From positions 1,178,001 through 1,242,000 of the forward strand of contig WJXW01000002.1 in assembly GCA_015832175.1 (NCBI GenBank): a DNA stretch of 64,000 nucleotides, read 5' to 3'. Below are positions 47,290 to 61,130 of the stretch, in pieces. Position 1 is the first letter of the stretch, and each line of letters opens with the position of its first letter. Made by a program: the position numbers and the translations under genes. This DNA comes from Paraphaeosphaeria minitans (lineage: Eukaryota; Ascomycota; Dothideomycetes; Pleosporales; Didymosphaeriaceae). The notes under the pieces were generated by a model that did no database searches, was not told the DNA's origin, and was given only the letters and a program-made list of their open reading frames with translations.

Positions 47290-47700
47290 ATTTAGTAGAC
47301 TTTTAAGTAGCTGCTAAATAGCTAGGAACAGAGCGACAAGACTAATAGACTTTTGAGTAGCTATTAGGTATAAAGATAGACAGACTGTATGGACTTTTAA
47401 GTAGTTATTAGTCGCCTAGACAGATAGATTAATGGACTTTTAAGTAGTTACTAATTACCTAGGAACAAAATAATAATAGACTAATAGACTTTTGAGTAGC
47501 TATTAGGTACATAGATAGATAGACTGTGTAGACTTTTAAGTAGTTATTAGTCGCCCAGATAGATAGATTAATAGACTTTTAAGTAGTTATTAGTTACCTA
47601 GGAACAAAACAACGATAGACTAATAGACTTTTAAGCAGCTATTAGGTAGAAAGAGCGATAGACTAGAGGACCTTTAAGTGGCCACTAGACTCCTAGAAAG
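47290..47700. repeat. F leader tandem array, about 45-bp units in a 138-bp higher-order repeat
   Basis: GACTTTTAAGTAGYTATTAG recurs about ten times. The landmark GGAAC(A) occurs at 47325, 47462 and 47601, giving a period of about 138 bp. The array lies between the LTR and gag and has no coding look. Confidence 0.85.
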
Positions 47701-47759
47701 AGCGAATGCAATAGACCCTGAATAATTCTAGTCTAAGCAACAATTGAGTTAGGGACAAA

Positions 47760-50300
47760 AGGGGAAGTAAGGTATTAGTAGTAGGATTCTATTAAGCGAG
47801 ATTGTTATCTATATACCTAAAGCTGAATTGCCGATAGAAAACTAATATAAGAATAAGTAGATAATAGAAGAAAAATAAAAAAGTAAAAAAAAAATAGATT
47901 TGTATAGGTTTTGTAATAACCCTGTTTATTTAACTACCCCTGTTAAGAACAGCACTAGCTAGATAAGCTAGGGCATTACTGATTACCTTTTAGAAGATAT
48001 AGACGAAAGAAAACAGTTTAAGGATAGAGGACTAGGAATAAGAGGCTTTTCCTAAAAGAGAAACGTGGCTTAGTTTACTTTAAGCCTAAATAATAGCAAT
48101 ATACTAAGCTTTGGTGGTATTAATATTACTACCTTCCTAGAGGACTACAACTTTTAAGTAGAAGAAGTAGAGTAGAGTAAGGAGCTTAAGAAATAAAAGC
48201 TACCTTACTTCTACTTAGGCACCTACTAAAGGGATATTATAAAGCTACTAGCCTATAGAAGCGCTTTAGTTAACTAGAAAGACTTCTAGAAGATACTTTG
48301 CTCTAAGTACTTATTAATAGACTTAGAGTACTAAAAATTAACTAGAGCCTACCTTAAGAGCTAGCTTAATAAAATAAGCTAGCAGCCTATTATACTAAAT
48401 AATTACTTCTATAAGTTTAATAGCTATACTTAAGCTGCCTTTGCCTAATTATAGATTGTGTAGATAGAAGTAGGGACTCTTTTCTTTAGAGGTCTTAGCT
48501 AAGACAACAAGACTATAGTTATACATAGAATGCTAATAAAGAGTTGCCTAAGAGGAAGTAATATAAACACCTATTAAGTATAAGAAATATATAATTTCCT
48601 TCGCTAGTGTAGAGACTAGGATAAAGTAATTAGGGCTATGTAGCAGGAGGAGAGATAGGTTACTATAAATCTGGCTTATTTTAAAACTACTTTATTAGTA
48701 ATCCTATTTATTCTACCACCTAGGAAGTTCTTTAAGGTACAGAAGGAAATAAGAATAAGAGGAAATAAAGATTATAAGGAAAAAGTAGATATATAAGTCT
48801 AAGAGGTTATTGTAAAGATAGGAGGACTTACTCTTACTATAAAAGAATATAAGTAATAGAAGGCTTCTATGCCTACTACTACTAGTCTTATTCTTAATAA
48901 GCTAGCTAATAACTAATACACTTTTAACAAGCTTATAGGGCTAACCCTTTATATAGAACGTAATAATAGGTTATTTAAGAGCTCCTATAACCCTATTATA
49001 AACCCTAGTGTAAGTACTTAGGTGATTCGCAATTAGAAATATTAAGCCTAGACTTATAAGACCTATAGAAAGACTAGGCACATTATAAAGGACTACCCCT
49101 AGCGCTAAGGCCTTATTAAAAGAGGTTAGTACTATAAAATCTTTAACACTAATAGCTAGTTTTTCAAGTTTTACTATAGCCTAAAACACCTTTAGATGGA
49201 GAAATTTAGGGGGCCTATACCCTGCTCCTAGGGAAATGCACAGCTCTAGTACCTACTTAGAAAGATTAAATAGTATTTTAACGTCACTAATAAGGATTTA
49301 GAGAAGAATTTTAGCTAGATACTAGGCCTAGAGAGTAAGAAAGCCTCTACCTATCTTAAATATAAATTAGGCTAATTATATTTTAGGTTAATAAGTAGTA
49401 AGTAGAGAGACTAGGAGCTAGAGATAGAAGTAATAAAAAGGCCTAAAGCCTTCTACGCTACCCTATTAGAGGTCTTCTACCTATTTAAGGAAGTTAATAT
49501 AACTAAGGAAGTAAATACTGTTAGGACTAGAGTAGTAGAAAAGAGCTTATAAGAATAATAGAACTAACTAAGTATTAAAAGGGTTATAGGGGCTAGAGTA
49601 AGTAAACTAGTATTAGTAGCTTAAACAAGAGACCTTTAAGAAAGAAGGATTAGGATTAATCCCTAGCTATAGATTAGAGAATTCTACCTAGGATTTCCTC
49701 TACTAGTAATTAATAACAATAAATTAGTGTTATAAGTAGTAGTTATAGAAGTAAACTAAAGAGCTTCTAAACCTACTTAGATAATAGAAGAGAGTATTAT
49801 CTAAGCTGTACTAGAAGCTAAGGCTACTAGTAGAAAGAAGGGTGCTTAAATAGCCTCTACTCCTCTATTAGATAAAGAGCTAGTTGCACTTATTAACACT
49901 CTAAATACTAATTCTATTCTAATAGCAGCACTAACCTAAGAGGTAAGAGGTATTATAGTTAGATTAATATTTTCTTAGGATAAACTATATTTAAAGGCCT
50001 AGCAACTACTCTCTAGAAAGGAAAAAGAGCCTAATAACTAATTAGATAGGAGTAAATTAAGGAATGTCTTTATAGGGACATAATAAAGACAAGTTTTAAT
50101 AAAAAAACGAAGTTAGGACTACCCTTAAGAACCTACTATTCTATTAGAAGTAATAATAGAGAAGTTACGCTCTAGGCTATACTAGATTACATAAGGAAAC
50201 ACTGTATAAAGTACCTAATATAGTATTAGAGAGATGTAGGATAGATATTAGGAGGAAGCTAATAAGGTTAACCTCTAAAGTTGCACTAAGCTAGAAGAAT
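47760..50300 (+). pseudogene. F gag region (RIP-degraded)
   Basis: A plus-strand frame with NNSNILSFGGINITTFLED near 48090-48150 and KELKKQKLPYFYLGTYQRD (stops read as Gln) near 48190, followed by helical capsid-like sequence to about 49250. A charged stretch then leads into the protease. A CX2C-type knuckle was not confirmed. Gag function is inferred from its place between leader and protease and from the general look. Confidence 0.65.
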
Positions 50301-53300
50301 AGATAGGAGTTTATAGTATTCTAGTAAAACTCCCTACCTATTTTATTACTATTCTTAGAAGCTACTGCGAGGTTCTACTTAACTTAAAATTAGAACTAAA
50401 TGTTATAAGGTATACTACTGTAAGGGCACTTAATATTATAATTTAGAACTAAGATTAGAGCTACTTACCTACTAAAGAATAATTAGGCATAGTAGGAGCT
50501 AGTGGAGATTTAGATAAGTATATAGGAACTGCCTATAGTATACTACTTAAGGTTAGGCTAATTACAATTTCTACTTATTTTAAGATTATAAGAAATATTA
50601 AGAGGCCTATTATTCTAGGCACCCCCTTTGCGATAGCTGCTTAGTTAGCTATAGAGTTTACCCTAATAGGCTAATACCTGTGTAGGGTTACCTCTATAGA
50701 TAGGAAAAGAATAGTCTCTTTTTTTAGGTTAGACACTCTACTACTTTCTAACTATAAAATAAGTAATAAAGATTTAGAAAACGTGTAAAGGGTGTGCTTA
50801 TAGGGGAAGTACACTTACTATAGGGTTACTCTATTAGTGTATACCTTAGTGATAAAGAGGTAGAAGATAGAGAAGATAAATAGGAAATTAGTTAAGTAGA
50901 ATTAATTAGATAATAAGCGTAAGAACGTTAGGTAATAGTAGCTAGGTAATTAGGGATTGCCTATACTATGTATAAGAAGGTAGTAGACAAAGTTTAGCCT
51001 ATAGATAACCTAAGAGGAGACCGCCTATTAGAGGTAGGGAGATTAGATTAGAAAGAAAGAGATATTAAACAATAATAAGCTATAATAGCTTTTTAGGGAC
51101 CTTAACTAGATGTATATTTAGGAATGTTTAAACCTAGATATGCGGATTTTAGAAGGGGGCACTAATTAACACCTAAATAACTAAAGGAGATGAATATTAG
51201 AGACTAGCTGAAACCTATAGAAATTTTACTTATTTATAAGCTAATGTTCCATTAGGAGGTAGCTCTAGCCTAGGAATTTAGTAAGATAATAACTATTAGC
51301 AAGGATATTATGCCTTTGTACTAGATTTAGACTATCTTATATAAAGCCTAGTAGGTGAGAGGCTTTAACTGCCCAAAAAAGCTAGTGCCTGTAGTACACT
51401 AGATAATTTTAGATTAAATTAACTAAAAAGTCCTTAAAATATGTGACAGCTAATATTAAAACCCCTAGTTTCTAGTACTAAAGAAAGATAAAGGGTACTA
51501 ATTAATTAATAACGCCTAGTTCTATAATAAGGTTTTAGAAAGAGATGCTAATCTCCTACCCTTAGCTAATAAGTTTTTAGAGAGACTTAGAGGTAGAGCA
51601 ATCTACTTTCTATTTAGTCTATTTTTGGGGTTTAACTAGATACCGCTCTATACAGCCTTAAGAGATATAATAGCTTTCTAGACACCTATAGGCCTAGTAA
51701 GGCACTGCACACTGCTATAAGATGTAATAAATTCACTAGGAGTTTTCTAGAGAGCTATGTTAATAATCCTTTAGAGGTATTTCCCTAATACTTTACCCTT
51801 TTTTAATGATATTGCATTAGCAGGACTAAAGTTAACCTATAGGGATAAAGAAGCCCTTTCTAGGGTACGCTAATTTGTGCTTAAACATATTATACAGCTA
51901 GATAGGGTACTTACTAACCTAGAGAGGGCCTATACTACTATATTAAGAACAAAATCCTTCTAGGGAGTAAACTAAATAGAAATTATAGGATATAAGGTAT
52001 CGCCTAATAGCTAATCGCCCTAAGACAAGAAAGTGGCTAAGATTCTATACTAGAAAGAATGCACAAATTAAGGAGAAGTCTAATAGTTTATTAGGATTTA
52101 CACTTACTATTACTAATAGATCTTCTACTTTTCTATTAAAATAAAACCTTTGTACATACTTACTAAGAAAGGCTAAGAATAGAAGTGGGGAGATCTTAAG
52201 CGCTAATTAATAAATATCCTAAAAGAGAGCATTACTACTACACTAGTTCTAATAACTCTTAATTATAAATTAGGAAGGTAGATCTTTGTCTGTGTAGACG
52301 TAAGTTTATAAGGAGAAGGAGCCTATATTAAGTAAGTAGAAGAGGATAGGAAGCGCCACCTAGTGCAGTTTAAAAGTACACTATAGTCTAAAGTAGAATT
52401 AAGGTAGCACTTAACTAAGCTTAAATATAAAGTAGTAGTATAGGCACTAAAGAAGTTTGCGCTATACCTATATAGAACCTAATTTATTATTAAAATAGAT
52501 GCGGCTACTCTAATTTCACAGCTTAACTAGTCTTCTACTAACCTCCCTAGATTAGTAATAAACTAATAGCTAGGTACAATACTGCTATAGGACTTTAAAA
52601 TTGTCTATAGGCTAGGAAAACAAAATGTTATTACTAATAGATTGTTAAGATACCCCTAACTAAAAGGATGGATAGCGCCAGAAGAATTAGAAGAAGACCT
52701 GGATCCTTTTATAGACTATATAGTAGAGAAGCATAATAATAGCTTAGTGTTTACTTTATAAGAGGCCTAGATCCTTAATAAAGAGCTTTTAAAAGAATTA
52801 GAAGAGATAGTGAGGTTCTTACTATCTAAAAAAAAACCTAATAGGCTAATACCCTAGAAAAGCCGCCTTTTATAAATAAAGAAGGCCTGAACCTTTTTTG
52901 TAAAAGCGAACCTACTATTTAAGAAGTTAACTCTAAATCTTACTATCTAAAGGGTAATTAATAACCTAGATGTTTAAAAGGCACTTATTTAGGAGGTATA
53001 TTAGCACCTCTACTATAAAAGAATCTAGGCTATAAATGCTGCGATCTAGTCTTAGTTCTAGTAGGAGGGCTAGTTTAAGACAATTTAAACTAAGCTAAAG
53101 AAATATGCTATCTATGCTACTAAATAAGGTAATTAGATAGAGATAAGCCTTAAGATTAGTAACCCTAGGACCTTATTTAAACAATAGACTATTAATATTA
53201 CCTATATACTTATAAGTAAGCATTAGAAATCCTTCCTTATTATTACTAGGGAATACGCCTTAGGATAGCCTAAAGCTAGAGCGCTTATTAGAGCAGATTT

Positions 53301-53812
53301 AGAAAGTGTTACAAAGTTCCTCTATAAGGATATTATTTATAGGTGGGGGGTGTTTCCTTAACTAAGCGTAGATAGGGGGCCTAAAAACAAATTAGTAGTT
53401 AAAGCACTAGCTAAACACTATAGGATACACTGTATCTAAGCTTCCTCCTACAACTCTAAGGCTTAAGGGCTAGTTAAATAAGGTTACTAATTACTTATTA
53501 CAGCGCTTATAAAGCTAGGAAATAATTAGGAGCGCGATTTACCTATAGTAGTATAGGCTAAAAGGGTTTTAATTTAACAAAGCATAGGGTTAGCACCTAT
53601 AGAGATAATAACTAGCATTTAACCTATACTGCCTATTAAGCTGGCGATTAAAAGCTAGCAGACCCTACTATAGTTAGAGGTAGAGAACTAATTAGATCTA
53701 CTTGCCCTAAGGGCTAAGTAGTTAGAATAGAGAGGTAATAAACTTTTAGAGGCGCTATCTAGGTTAAAAAGAATACGCTTTAAAAGAGTAGAGTAATAGA
53801 ATTTTAGTAAAG
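50301..53812 (+). pseudogene. F pol: protease, RT, RNase H, integrase (first part)
   Basis: The protease domain ends IKRPIILGTPFAIAA near 50600-50645. RT has the box FNDIALAGLK at about 51801-51830, in place of the F/Y-x-DD form (first Asp is Asn). RNase H starts VDVSL...GEGAYIK near 52295-52340 and includes ALKKFALYLYRT near 52445-52480. The integrase core has RWGVFP...LSVDRGPKNKLVVKAL and ASSYNSKA...GLVK at about 53350-53490, typical of one widespread fungal Ty3 lineage. The D2 insertion at 53812 cuts the integrase C-terminus. Confidence 0.87.
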
Positions 53813-54007
53813 TGTTGAAGTAAAACACTCACTTCCGTGATTCTTTCTAGATCCACTAATTCAGATCACGGGATTCTTGCCAAGAGGCTCGTTTCTTTTG
53901 TATATAGTCTGCCCTTTTGGCATCCTTTCCTATAATTAGCTATTTGTATTCTTTACAACTCTGCTCCTGAATATCCTATAATAGTTTGAGCCCTTTTTAC
54001 TATAACA
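53813..54007 (+). repeat. D2 5' LTR, 195 bp
   Basis: TGTTGAAG...ATAACA, paired with 60936-61130. Confidence 0.94.
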
Positions 54008-54109
54008 GTTATAAGCCCAGCGCTTAGAACGTAGGACAATTCTCCCTGCCTACTTAGTAATGCTCAAATTATTATACAACACTCTATTTAGAACCTCTCT
54101 ACAATACAA

Positions 54110-57100
54110 CCCCCTATTTCTAATTACAAAAATTATTAAAATAGTAGAAGTATAGCTTGTTAATCGCGCTAGTTAGCCCTACTAGTTTGTCCAGCTTTAA
54201 TTCTAAGTAAACTTAAAAGGAATCTAGAACTAAATTAACCTAGAGGCGATTAACGCTCTAGCAATTAATTATATAAAGCCAGAATAACCTCCGCTCCTAT
54301 AGAAACTATCACTAATTGCGGATATAGCCTCTATAGTAAGTATTTAATTATATAAAGCAGAGCTTACTAAGTATAAAATAGATAAGGAGAGTTTTCCTTT
54401 ACAAATAGTAGAATATAGAGCAGCAGTTTTAGACTAGTAAGTAGACTATACTAAGATACAGAATTTCTAGACTTAAGTAAACGCTACAGTATCGCCTAAT
54501 CTACTTACTCCTGCTATAATCACTCTAGTTAATACACGCCAAACTACGCTTTAGTCCCTAATTTAACTCTTAAAGGAAGATCTCGCACTAAATAAAGGAG
54601 CTACACAGAATAATGTTTAAGCTTTATACTGCGCTTATCTTAAGAAGGCTAAGTAGGCAAGACAAAGTCCTAAGACCTAGTTTAAAGAATAGCAGCTCCT
54701 CTATTAAAAAGCAAAGACCTACTTAATTAGCGAAATTAGTAGACCACTTACTACCTAAGATTTCCTAGATGTAATCGCTGCGCGTATAGCACTAGATTAG
54801 GCCTAATTAATAAACTAACAGCTAATCTAGAATAAGACGCTAGGACAGAATTAGATCACGCTAGACAATCTAGGGAAGGTATTTTTGGCGCTTGTCTAGG
54901 AGCATTTAATCTAATCTAGTTCTAATAAAACAAGTGGGGTATTCGCCACTTTTAATAGATTATTAAGACAATCTACTAACTCTAATAGTTCTAGTTCGTT
55001 TAATTAGATAAAGAAACAACCAAACTGTCCCTGTAAGCCCTATACTTATAGGTAGAAACTAATAGAGTGCTAAAGACTTTAAACCGCGATAGCTAGATCA
55101 CCCTAAGATAGAACATTATTATTTAATCTTACTAATAAAGAAAAATTAGAAATTCTTAATTAACTTAAGCAGCCTAAGTGGTTAAACCTTCGTAATACAA
55201 TTATAAAGGCAGAATAGAATAAGAAATAATCCTCCACTAAGACTATTAAGTATCCTAGTAGTATTACTACTACTCTACTAAACCTATTTAATCTGCCTAC
55301 AGACAATAGAGCATTAGGTGTCTACTCTACTCTATATTCTAACACTTATCCTCTATTAGAATATACAATACTAGACAGTGCTACAGTAGTTCACCTAGTT
55401 AACAATTGTAAAAGACTTATTCCTAGGACATTTTAATTATTAAACAAGAGTGTAGAGGCAAGTACATAAAGCCTTCTAATCTTAGGAATTAGTAATAGAC
55501 TAATTAAGAACGCTTTACATAGGAAAAATAAAAGATTTATAGAAGATCTGCTACTCTAAGGAGTAAAAGTAGTAGAAGGCTTTTATATAAATATTATATT
55601 AGAAGCTCTTTTAAAGAAAGCAAAGATTTAGTACCTTAGTTTAGATTACACTCTTAGGATTAGAAGCCTAGAACAAAGTATTATCTTAGTAGACCTAAAA
55701 TACAAGCATAACCTTACTTTCCTATAATATAAGCTAATCCGCTCTTGTCTAATTATTATAAGTGTAACTACTAAAGGATTATCCTAGGTTGATATTAAGA
55801 GATTAGATTCTGAGGACCTTTAGCACCTTTAAGTAGGGCATATAGGAAGTAGAGCCCTACAAGCTCTAGTAACTGCAGCCTAAGGTGTAAAGATTACTAG
55901 AATATTAAGAAAGGATTGCGAGCACTGTGCTACTGCACATATAACCTAGGTAATTTCTAGGAGACCTAGAGAACAATTACCCAGGCCATTTTACTTATTA
56001 TCCTAGGATCTATTTAATATGCCCACTGCTTAAAATAGAGAAAACTAGGTTTTACTAATTAAAGAAGATTTTAGTAAGAAACCTTACATTTTTAATCTTA
56101 GAACAAAGACACTTTCTAAGATAATAAGAGTGTAGTAGGATTTCTTAGCTCTTGTTAATATAAAATACAAGCTTTAAATTACAAAAATCTACTAGAATAA
56201 TAATATAGCAACACTTCTATAGAGAGGGAAATCCTAGTACAAATTTTAGGCTAATTAGGAAGAGATAATAATTAGTAGACTACCGCCCTATACACATAAG
56301 CCTAATAGTGCTACAGAAAGAGCAGGCTAGGAGCTTATAATAAAAGTAATTAAAATGCGAATAAGCGCAAATCTACTATCAAATCTCTAGCCTAAGATTA
56401 TATAAGCGGCATACTAGCTCTAAAGAATAATTCCTAGCCTAGTATTAGGCTATTAATTACCTAATAAAACGTTAGATGCTTAGTTTAGACAATATTTTTG
56501 TTATTTTAAACTAGTAAAAACACAACATAGGACAGCTAATCTTTGTCTAAACTAGAGTGCTGTTTACGCCTATAGCTGCTGAGCTTACCCTTTAGATTAG
56601 GAGCGTACAGCTAGGCAAGACAGAAGAGGATTTAAAGTGAATCCTAGGGGCCATATTAGATACCTAGTAAGCTATAAAGCTTCTAATATCTACTAAATAT
56701 AGATTCTCTAGCTCAATTAGGTAATTACTACACGAAACGTAAGGTTTAATAAGTCCTTATTCTATAAAAGATTAGAGGAACAATCTATTCTAAAGATAGA
56801 AGTGTTAAAAATAGTAGAAAGCCTCTAAGAAAAAGAGCTAAATAATCTAAGAGAAGCGTATAAAGACGCGCTTAACATTCTTTTTAAAATAAACAAGTAT
56901 ATAAGAACCGCTACTAGACCTATAGGTAATCTTTAGGCGATTAAAAGCAAAGTAGGCTAGCTAAGTAATTAGGAACCTAAGGTACCTACTACTAAGCGAG
57001 CTATAGGCTTAGCTAGCCAGCAGCTAAGAATTCGCTTAAGTAAGAAAGGAAGCACAGGACTTATAACCCCTAATTAGACACTAGAGCTAGGTGATCTTAG

Positions 57101-59260
57101 GGGTAATCTATTAAGTAATTAAAAGATATCTAGCAGCCACTAGAACACCACTAGGAGAGCTAGCCTGCCAGAATCTAGGGATTTAATACCCTATTTATTA
57201 GTAGAAACTAATTAGGTTGCTAATTAACCTAGCGCAGATAACTTAATTACGCTAGACAAAGCAGATAACCCACTAGCGCACTAAAGGCGAAGGCAGATCT
57301 ATCTAGAGGTAAGCAGAACAAGTAGGCAAAATTATAGTAAAGCACTAGAAATTAACTAACTAATAAATCGCTATCTGCTATTGCGAAGATTAAAGAAGCA
57401 AAATAATTAGAACAATTAGCTAGGGGGTAGGTAGAAGCTAGGTGCTTATACACTAATCGCTAATTATCTTTAAAGTAATCTTAATGTAATATTAGAGCAC
57501 ACATTTATACTAGAAGCAGTAGAGGCCTAGTTTAAGCAAGAAGAATATATTATACTAAATATAATAGTATTCGCTTCTATGCTTAGAAAGGCGCCTAAAG
57601 CGTCTTATATAGCTTAGACTCATAGAGACGAGCTTACACTAGAGCTAACCCTATAGAAACACCTTTATAATTATCTATATAGGAAGCTATTCCTCCTTAC
57701 CACTTATAAGGAGATCTTAACTTTGTAAGATAAAGGTACCTAGATAGAGATTAAACAATTAGAGGTGTTAGAGCAACTACTCCCTTTAAAGTAGGTCTTT
57801 ACCTATAAGTTTAATTAAAATAGATACTTTAAAAAGTGTAAAGCTTAAATTATTATAAAAGGAGATCTTTAGAAAAAGAATACTCTCTACTCTACCTATA
57901 CTACTACCCTAGCAGTAAGATCTTTTCGATTAGCTGTAGCTCTAGTAGCAGAATTCGATCTAGAAATCTTATAATTTAATATAGTAGGAGCGTTTCTAAA
58001 TGCTCTTATTACAGCCGCTAATCTAGTAACTTATAAATTACCTAATAGTTTTAAAAAGCTAGGAAAGTGTATAAGATTAAATTAAGCTTTGTATAGCTTA
58101 AGAGTTTCACTACTTCTTTAGTATAAAGAATTTGCAGAATTACTGTAATCTTATAGACTCTTAGCTTCGCTAGAAGAGCTATGCCTTTTCTTTAACAGTA
58201 ATTAAAGTATTATTATTCTATTTTATATTAACAACATTCTTCTTCTCTATTACAAGAGTAAAAAGAAAGAAGCCCTAGATTTTTAGAAGAAGATTGCGAA
58301 CAAATACAAGATCGAATTAAAAGGACTAGTAGAGTAGTTTCTAGGTATTTGAGTAATTAGGGACAGAGAAGCAAGATCGATTTCTTTAGTCCATAATACC
58401 TACATTAATAAAATTACAAAAAAGTTTAACCTTTTAAACTCTAGGAGCTTCCCTCCTACACCTCTATTAGTAGAAGATCTTGTTCTAAGCATAGGAGAAG
58501 CTACTCTTTAACAAATAAAGCTCTTTTAAGAAGAGGTGGGATTAGCTCTCTATATAGTAATTATGCTACGCCTAGATATAGCCTTTGCAGTGTTAAAGCT
58601 ATCACACTTTCTAATAAATCTAAGTAAAGAATACTTTGCTGCTATTAATTATGTAATCCTTTACCTCTATTAAACTAGATAGTAGGCTATAGTCTTTAGT
58701 GGCTACAATAGACCTAATCTGCTAATATATAGAGATGCCTTATTTACTAATAATCTAATATCACAGCGATCTTCCTATAGATATATTATCCTATTATTTA
58801 GAGGAGCTATCTTATAGAAAGTAGCTTAACAGAACACAATTACTACTTTAATAATAGAAGCAGAGCTTCTAGCGCTTAAACATATAAGTAAAGAAGCTAT
58901 AGCGATTAAGAGATTCTTTACTAAGCTTACTCTAGATCTAAGACCTTTATAGAAGGTCTATTGCGACAATCTTTAAACTATTTATTTAGTAATTAGAAAG
59001 AACGAAAGAATCACTACTTAACTACGCTATGTAGATATTTAGAATATATAGTTGCGGTAAGAGTATACAAAAAGATTGTTTTAAGTAGAATATCTTCTAA
59101 CTAGCGAAATGCTAGTAGATAGCCTTATAAAGGCTCTTACTTATTAGTAGTTTAATAGATTTAAAAGGCTATTAAATCTATAAGATATAAGTATAACAAT
59201 TATAGAATAAGAGTAGGTAAGTAGAGAAATAATTTGTTAACTACTTAGAATTATTAATTT
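54110..59260 (+). pseudogene. D2 gag-pol (Ty1/copia type, RIP-degraded)
   Basis: Same domain order as D1: gag with NCPCKPYT near 55025, protease (TILDSATVV near 55365), integrase at about 55800-56500, and linker. RVT_2 RT then follows with FDLEILFNIVGAFLN-type sequence near 57950 and the box ILFYINNILLLYY near 58220-58260, where both catalytic Asp read Asn. RNase H runs to about 59200. Stops are at Gln/Trp codons, and an internal deletion near 58295 shifts the frame relative to D1. Confidence 0.9.
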
Positions 59261-59580
59261 AGAGCTAGAAAATAAGAAAAAAAAAAGAAAAGAAAGAAAA
59301 GATTAGAGGGAGAACAAGAATTAGAGAAAAAGGAGATTAAAGAGCTTATCTATAAGTATATAGACTCTCTTCCTCCTCTGCTTAATTGCAGGGGTGTAAG
59401 AATCTCCCCTATAATTAGTAGTAGGAGATTCTCCCTATCCTCCTCCTCTCCTCCTCTTTGTAGTAGGTAATTTCTTACTCTATCTACCTCCTCTACCTCT
59501 CTTTTAATTAGCAGTAGGTAATAGCTCACCTTAGCCTCCCTTCCTTTAATTAGTAGGAGGAGAAGCACTTACCTAGCCTC
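59261..59580. repeat. D2 pyrimidine/purine-skewed stretch after pol
   Basis: Counterpart of 28641-28960 in D1, with the same A/G-rich then C/T-rich skew and TTAATTAGTAGTAGG repeats. Confidence 0.6.
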
Positions 59581-60932
59581 TACCCTACTTTAGAGCTAAT
59601 AGGCTGCTTATCTAGCTATTTTAATTAGGGTATTAGCTATAACTGCGCTGCTCCTTAATAGGTAGGGCAGGAGGGTAATTACCCTATCCTCTACTAAGGA
59701 TTAGCTAAGAGGGAGAGAGTAGGATAGTAGCTATATACTAAGCTTACTCTTTTTAACTACTAGTAAAAGAAGGAGCTTATAAGGCCACTTTAACCCTTTT
59801 ACACAGCTTAGTAATTAGCCTCTCTTATAAAAAGTATTAGCTAAATCTAGAAAGAATCTCAGAATAAAAGCTTATATTAGCACCCTCTAATAGTTAATAG
59901 TAGATAAAATCTATAGCTAGAGTCTAAATATACAGCTAGCTATAGGAATAATTAGTAAAATTAGCTAAAGTGATAGGATAACCCTATATATAGCAGTGTA
60001 AGAGTAGGTAAAGTAGGTATAGCAGCGCCTACCTAAGCTTAAAGCGTTATTGTAGTAGTATCTATTACTCTTTCTTACTAGAGCTCCTTTTAAGCAGCCT
60101 AAGTAGCTCACTTATCTAAGAGCACTAAGTAATTACTAGGGGCCTAGAGCTAGGGCAGGAGGAGCTAGTAGAGTAGGAGGATCTTAGTAAGAGGATTAGG
60201 AGCTTTATTTAGTAGCTTTTGCAGCCTTTACTACGCGTGCTTTAGCTAGGTTATTAGATATCTAAAAGAGTTAGCAAAGCTCTAAATAACAGAAAAAGCA
60301 CAAGGTAATAATTAGAAGAAAACAACCTACTATAAAGTAGTGGGATTTAAAAGCTTAAACTAGTAGGCTTAAATTAGATAAGAGGTTAAAGCGTTAAAAG
60401 TAAAGGATTAAAGAGAGAAGATTAAGCGCTAGCAAAGGGCTTATATACTCTACTACCTATCTAATTATTAAGCGCCAAATGCGCTCCTTTCTTACTACTT
60501 ATTTCTCTTACTACTACTCCTTCCTAATTAAAACGCGCCTGCCTATTGTACTTACTAGCTAGTAAGAGCGGGGAAATTACCTTACAGTTAATAGGAAGTA
60601 AGTGAAAAGAGTAGTAGAATAAAAGTATTTACACTCTAGGCCTTTATACTATGCTTATAAGCTCCTAACCTACTAGAAGAAGAGATTCTAGACACGATTC
60701 ACAATAGGATTTGTGATTTAAAAGGTAAACAGTAATTATTTTGCTATTATAATAAGTAGGGGGTGATAGAATCGCTGTTCTTAAGATAAGGAGATTTAGA
60801 AGAATAATTCTTAATAGTTTTTTAATCTTTAAATAGCCTTTAGACGGGTTTTTAAAGATCTTTAGGAAGGATTTAGACAATTATAGATTACTTTTTAGGA
60901 TAGGTGATCCGCTTTAAGCGATCACCTAGGGG
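59400..60932 (+). pseudogene. D2 extra 3' ORF in sense (unknown), matches D1
   Basis: The same frame as the D1 3' ORF is preserved over about 1.5 kb, ending LEEEILDTIHNRICDLKGK near 60670 and VIRFKRSPRG before the LTR. Differences from D1 are transitions and there are no indels within the frame. Conservation between two copies by itself only shows common origin. The consistent frame and Gln/Trp-only stops are the coding evidence. Confidence 0.48.
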
Positions 60933-60935
60933 GTG
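60902..60935 (+). promoter_or_regulatory. D2 hairpin and polypurine tract beside the 3' LTR
   Basis: GGTGATCCGCTT and AAGCGATCACC form an imperfect 11-bp stem, followed at once by CTAGGGGGTG and the LTR. The tract is the likely plus-strand primer site of copia replication. D1 has the same at 30288-30321. Confidence 0.5.
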
Positions 60936-61130
60936 TGTTAAAGTAAAACACTTACTTCTGTGATTCTTTCTAGATCCACTAATTCAGATCACGGGATTCT
61001 TGCTAAGAGGCTCGTTTCTTTTGTATATAGTCTGCCCTTTCGGCATCCTTTCCTACAATTAGCTATTTGTATTCTTTACAACTCTGCTCCTGAATATCCT
61101 GTAATAGTTCGAGCCCTTTTTACCACAACA
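60936..61130 (+). repeat. D2 3' LTR, 195 bp
   Basis: Ends CCACAACA before the TAAAG duplication and resumption of F integrase. Confidence 0.94.

Larger units (their letters stand above)
53813..61130 (+). mobile_element. Element D2: full-length Ty1/copia retrotransposon with TSD TAAAG
   Basis: The 195-bp LTRs lie at 53813-54007 and 60936-61130. The perfect duplication TAAAG lies at 53808-53812 and 61131-61135. It is colinear with D1 throughout, including the 3' ORF. It carries about 45-50 bp near 54425-54470 missing from D1, and lacks about 40 bp present in D1 near 27640-27690. It is inserted in the integrase of F, as D1 is in the integrase of B2. Confidence 0.95.

Noticed and set aside
60665..60880. 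Minus-strand 71-codon frame at the end of D2
   Set aside because: It overlaps the sense 3' ORF of D and is not open in the D1 counterpart. A shadow.
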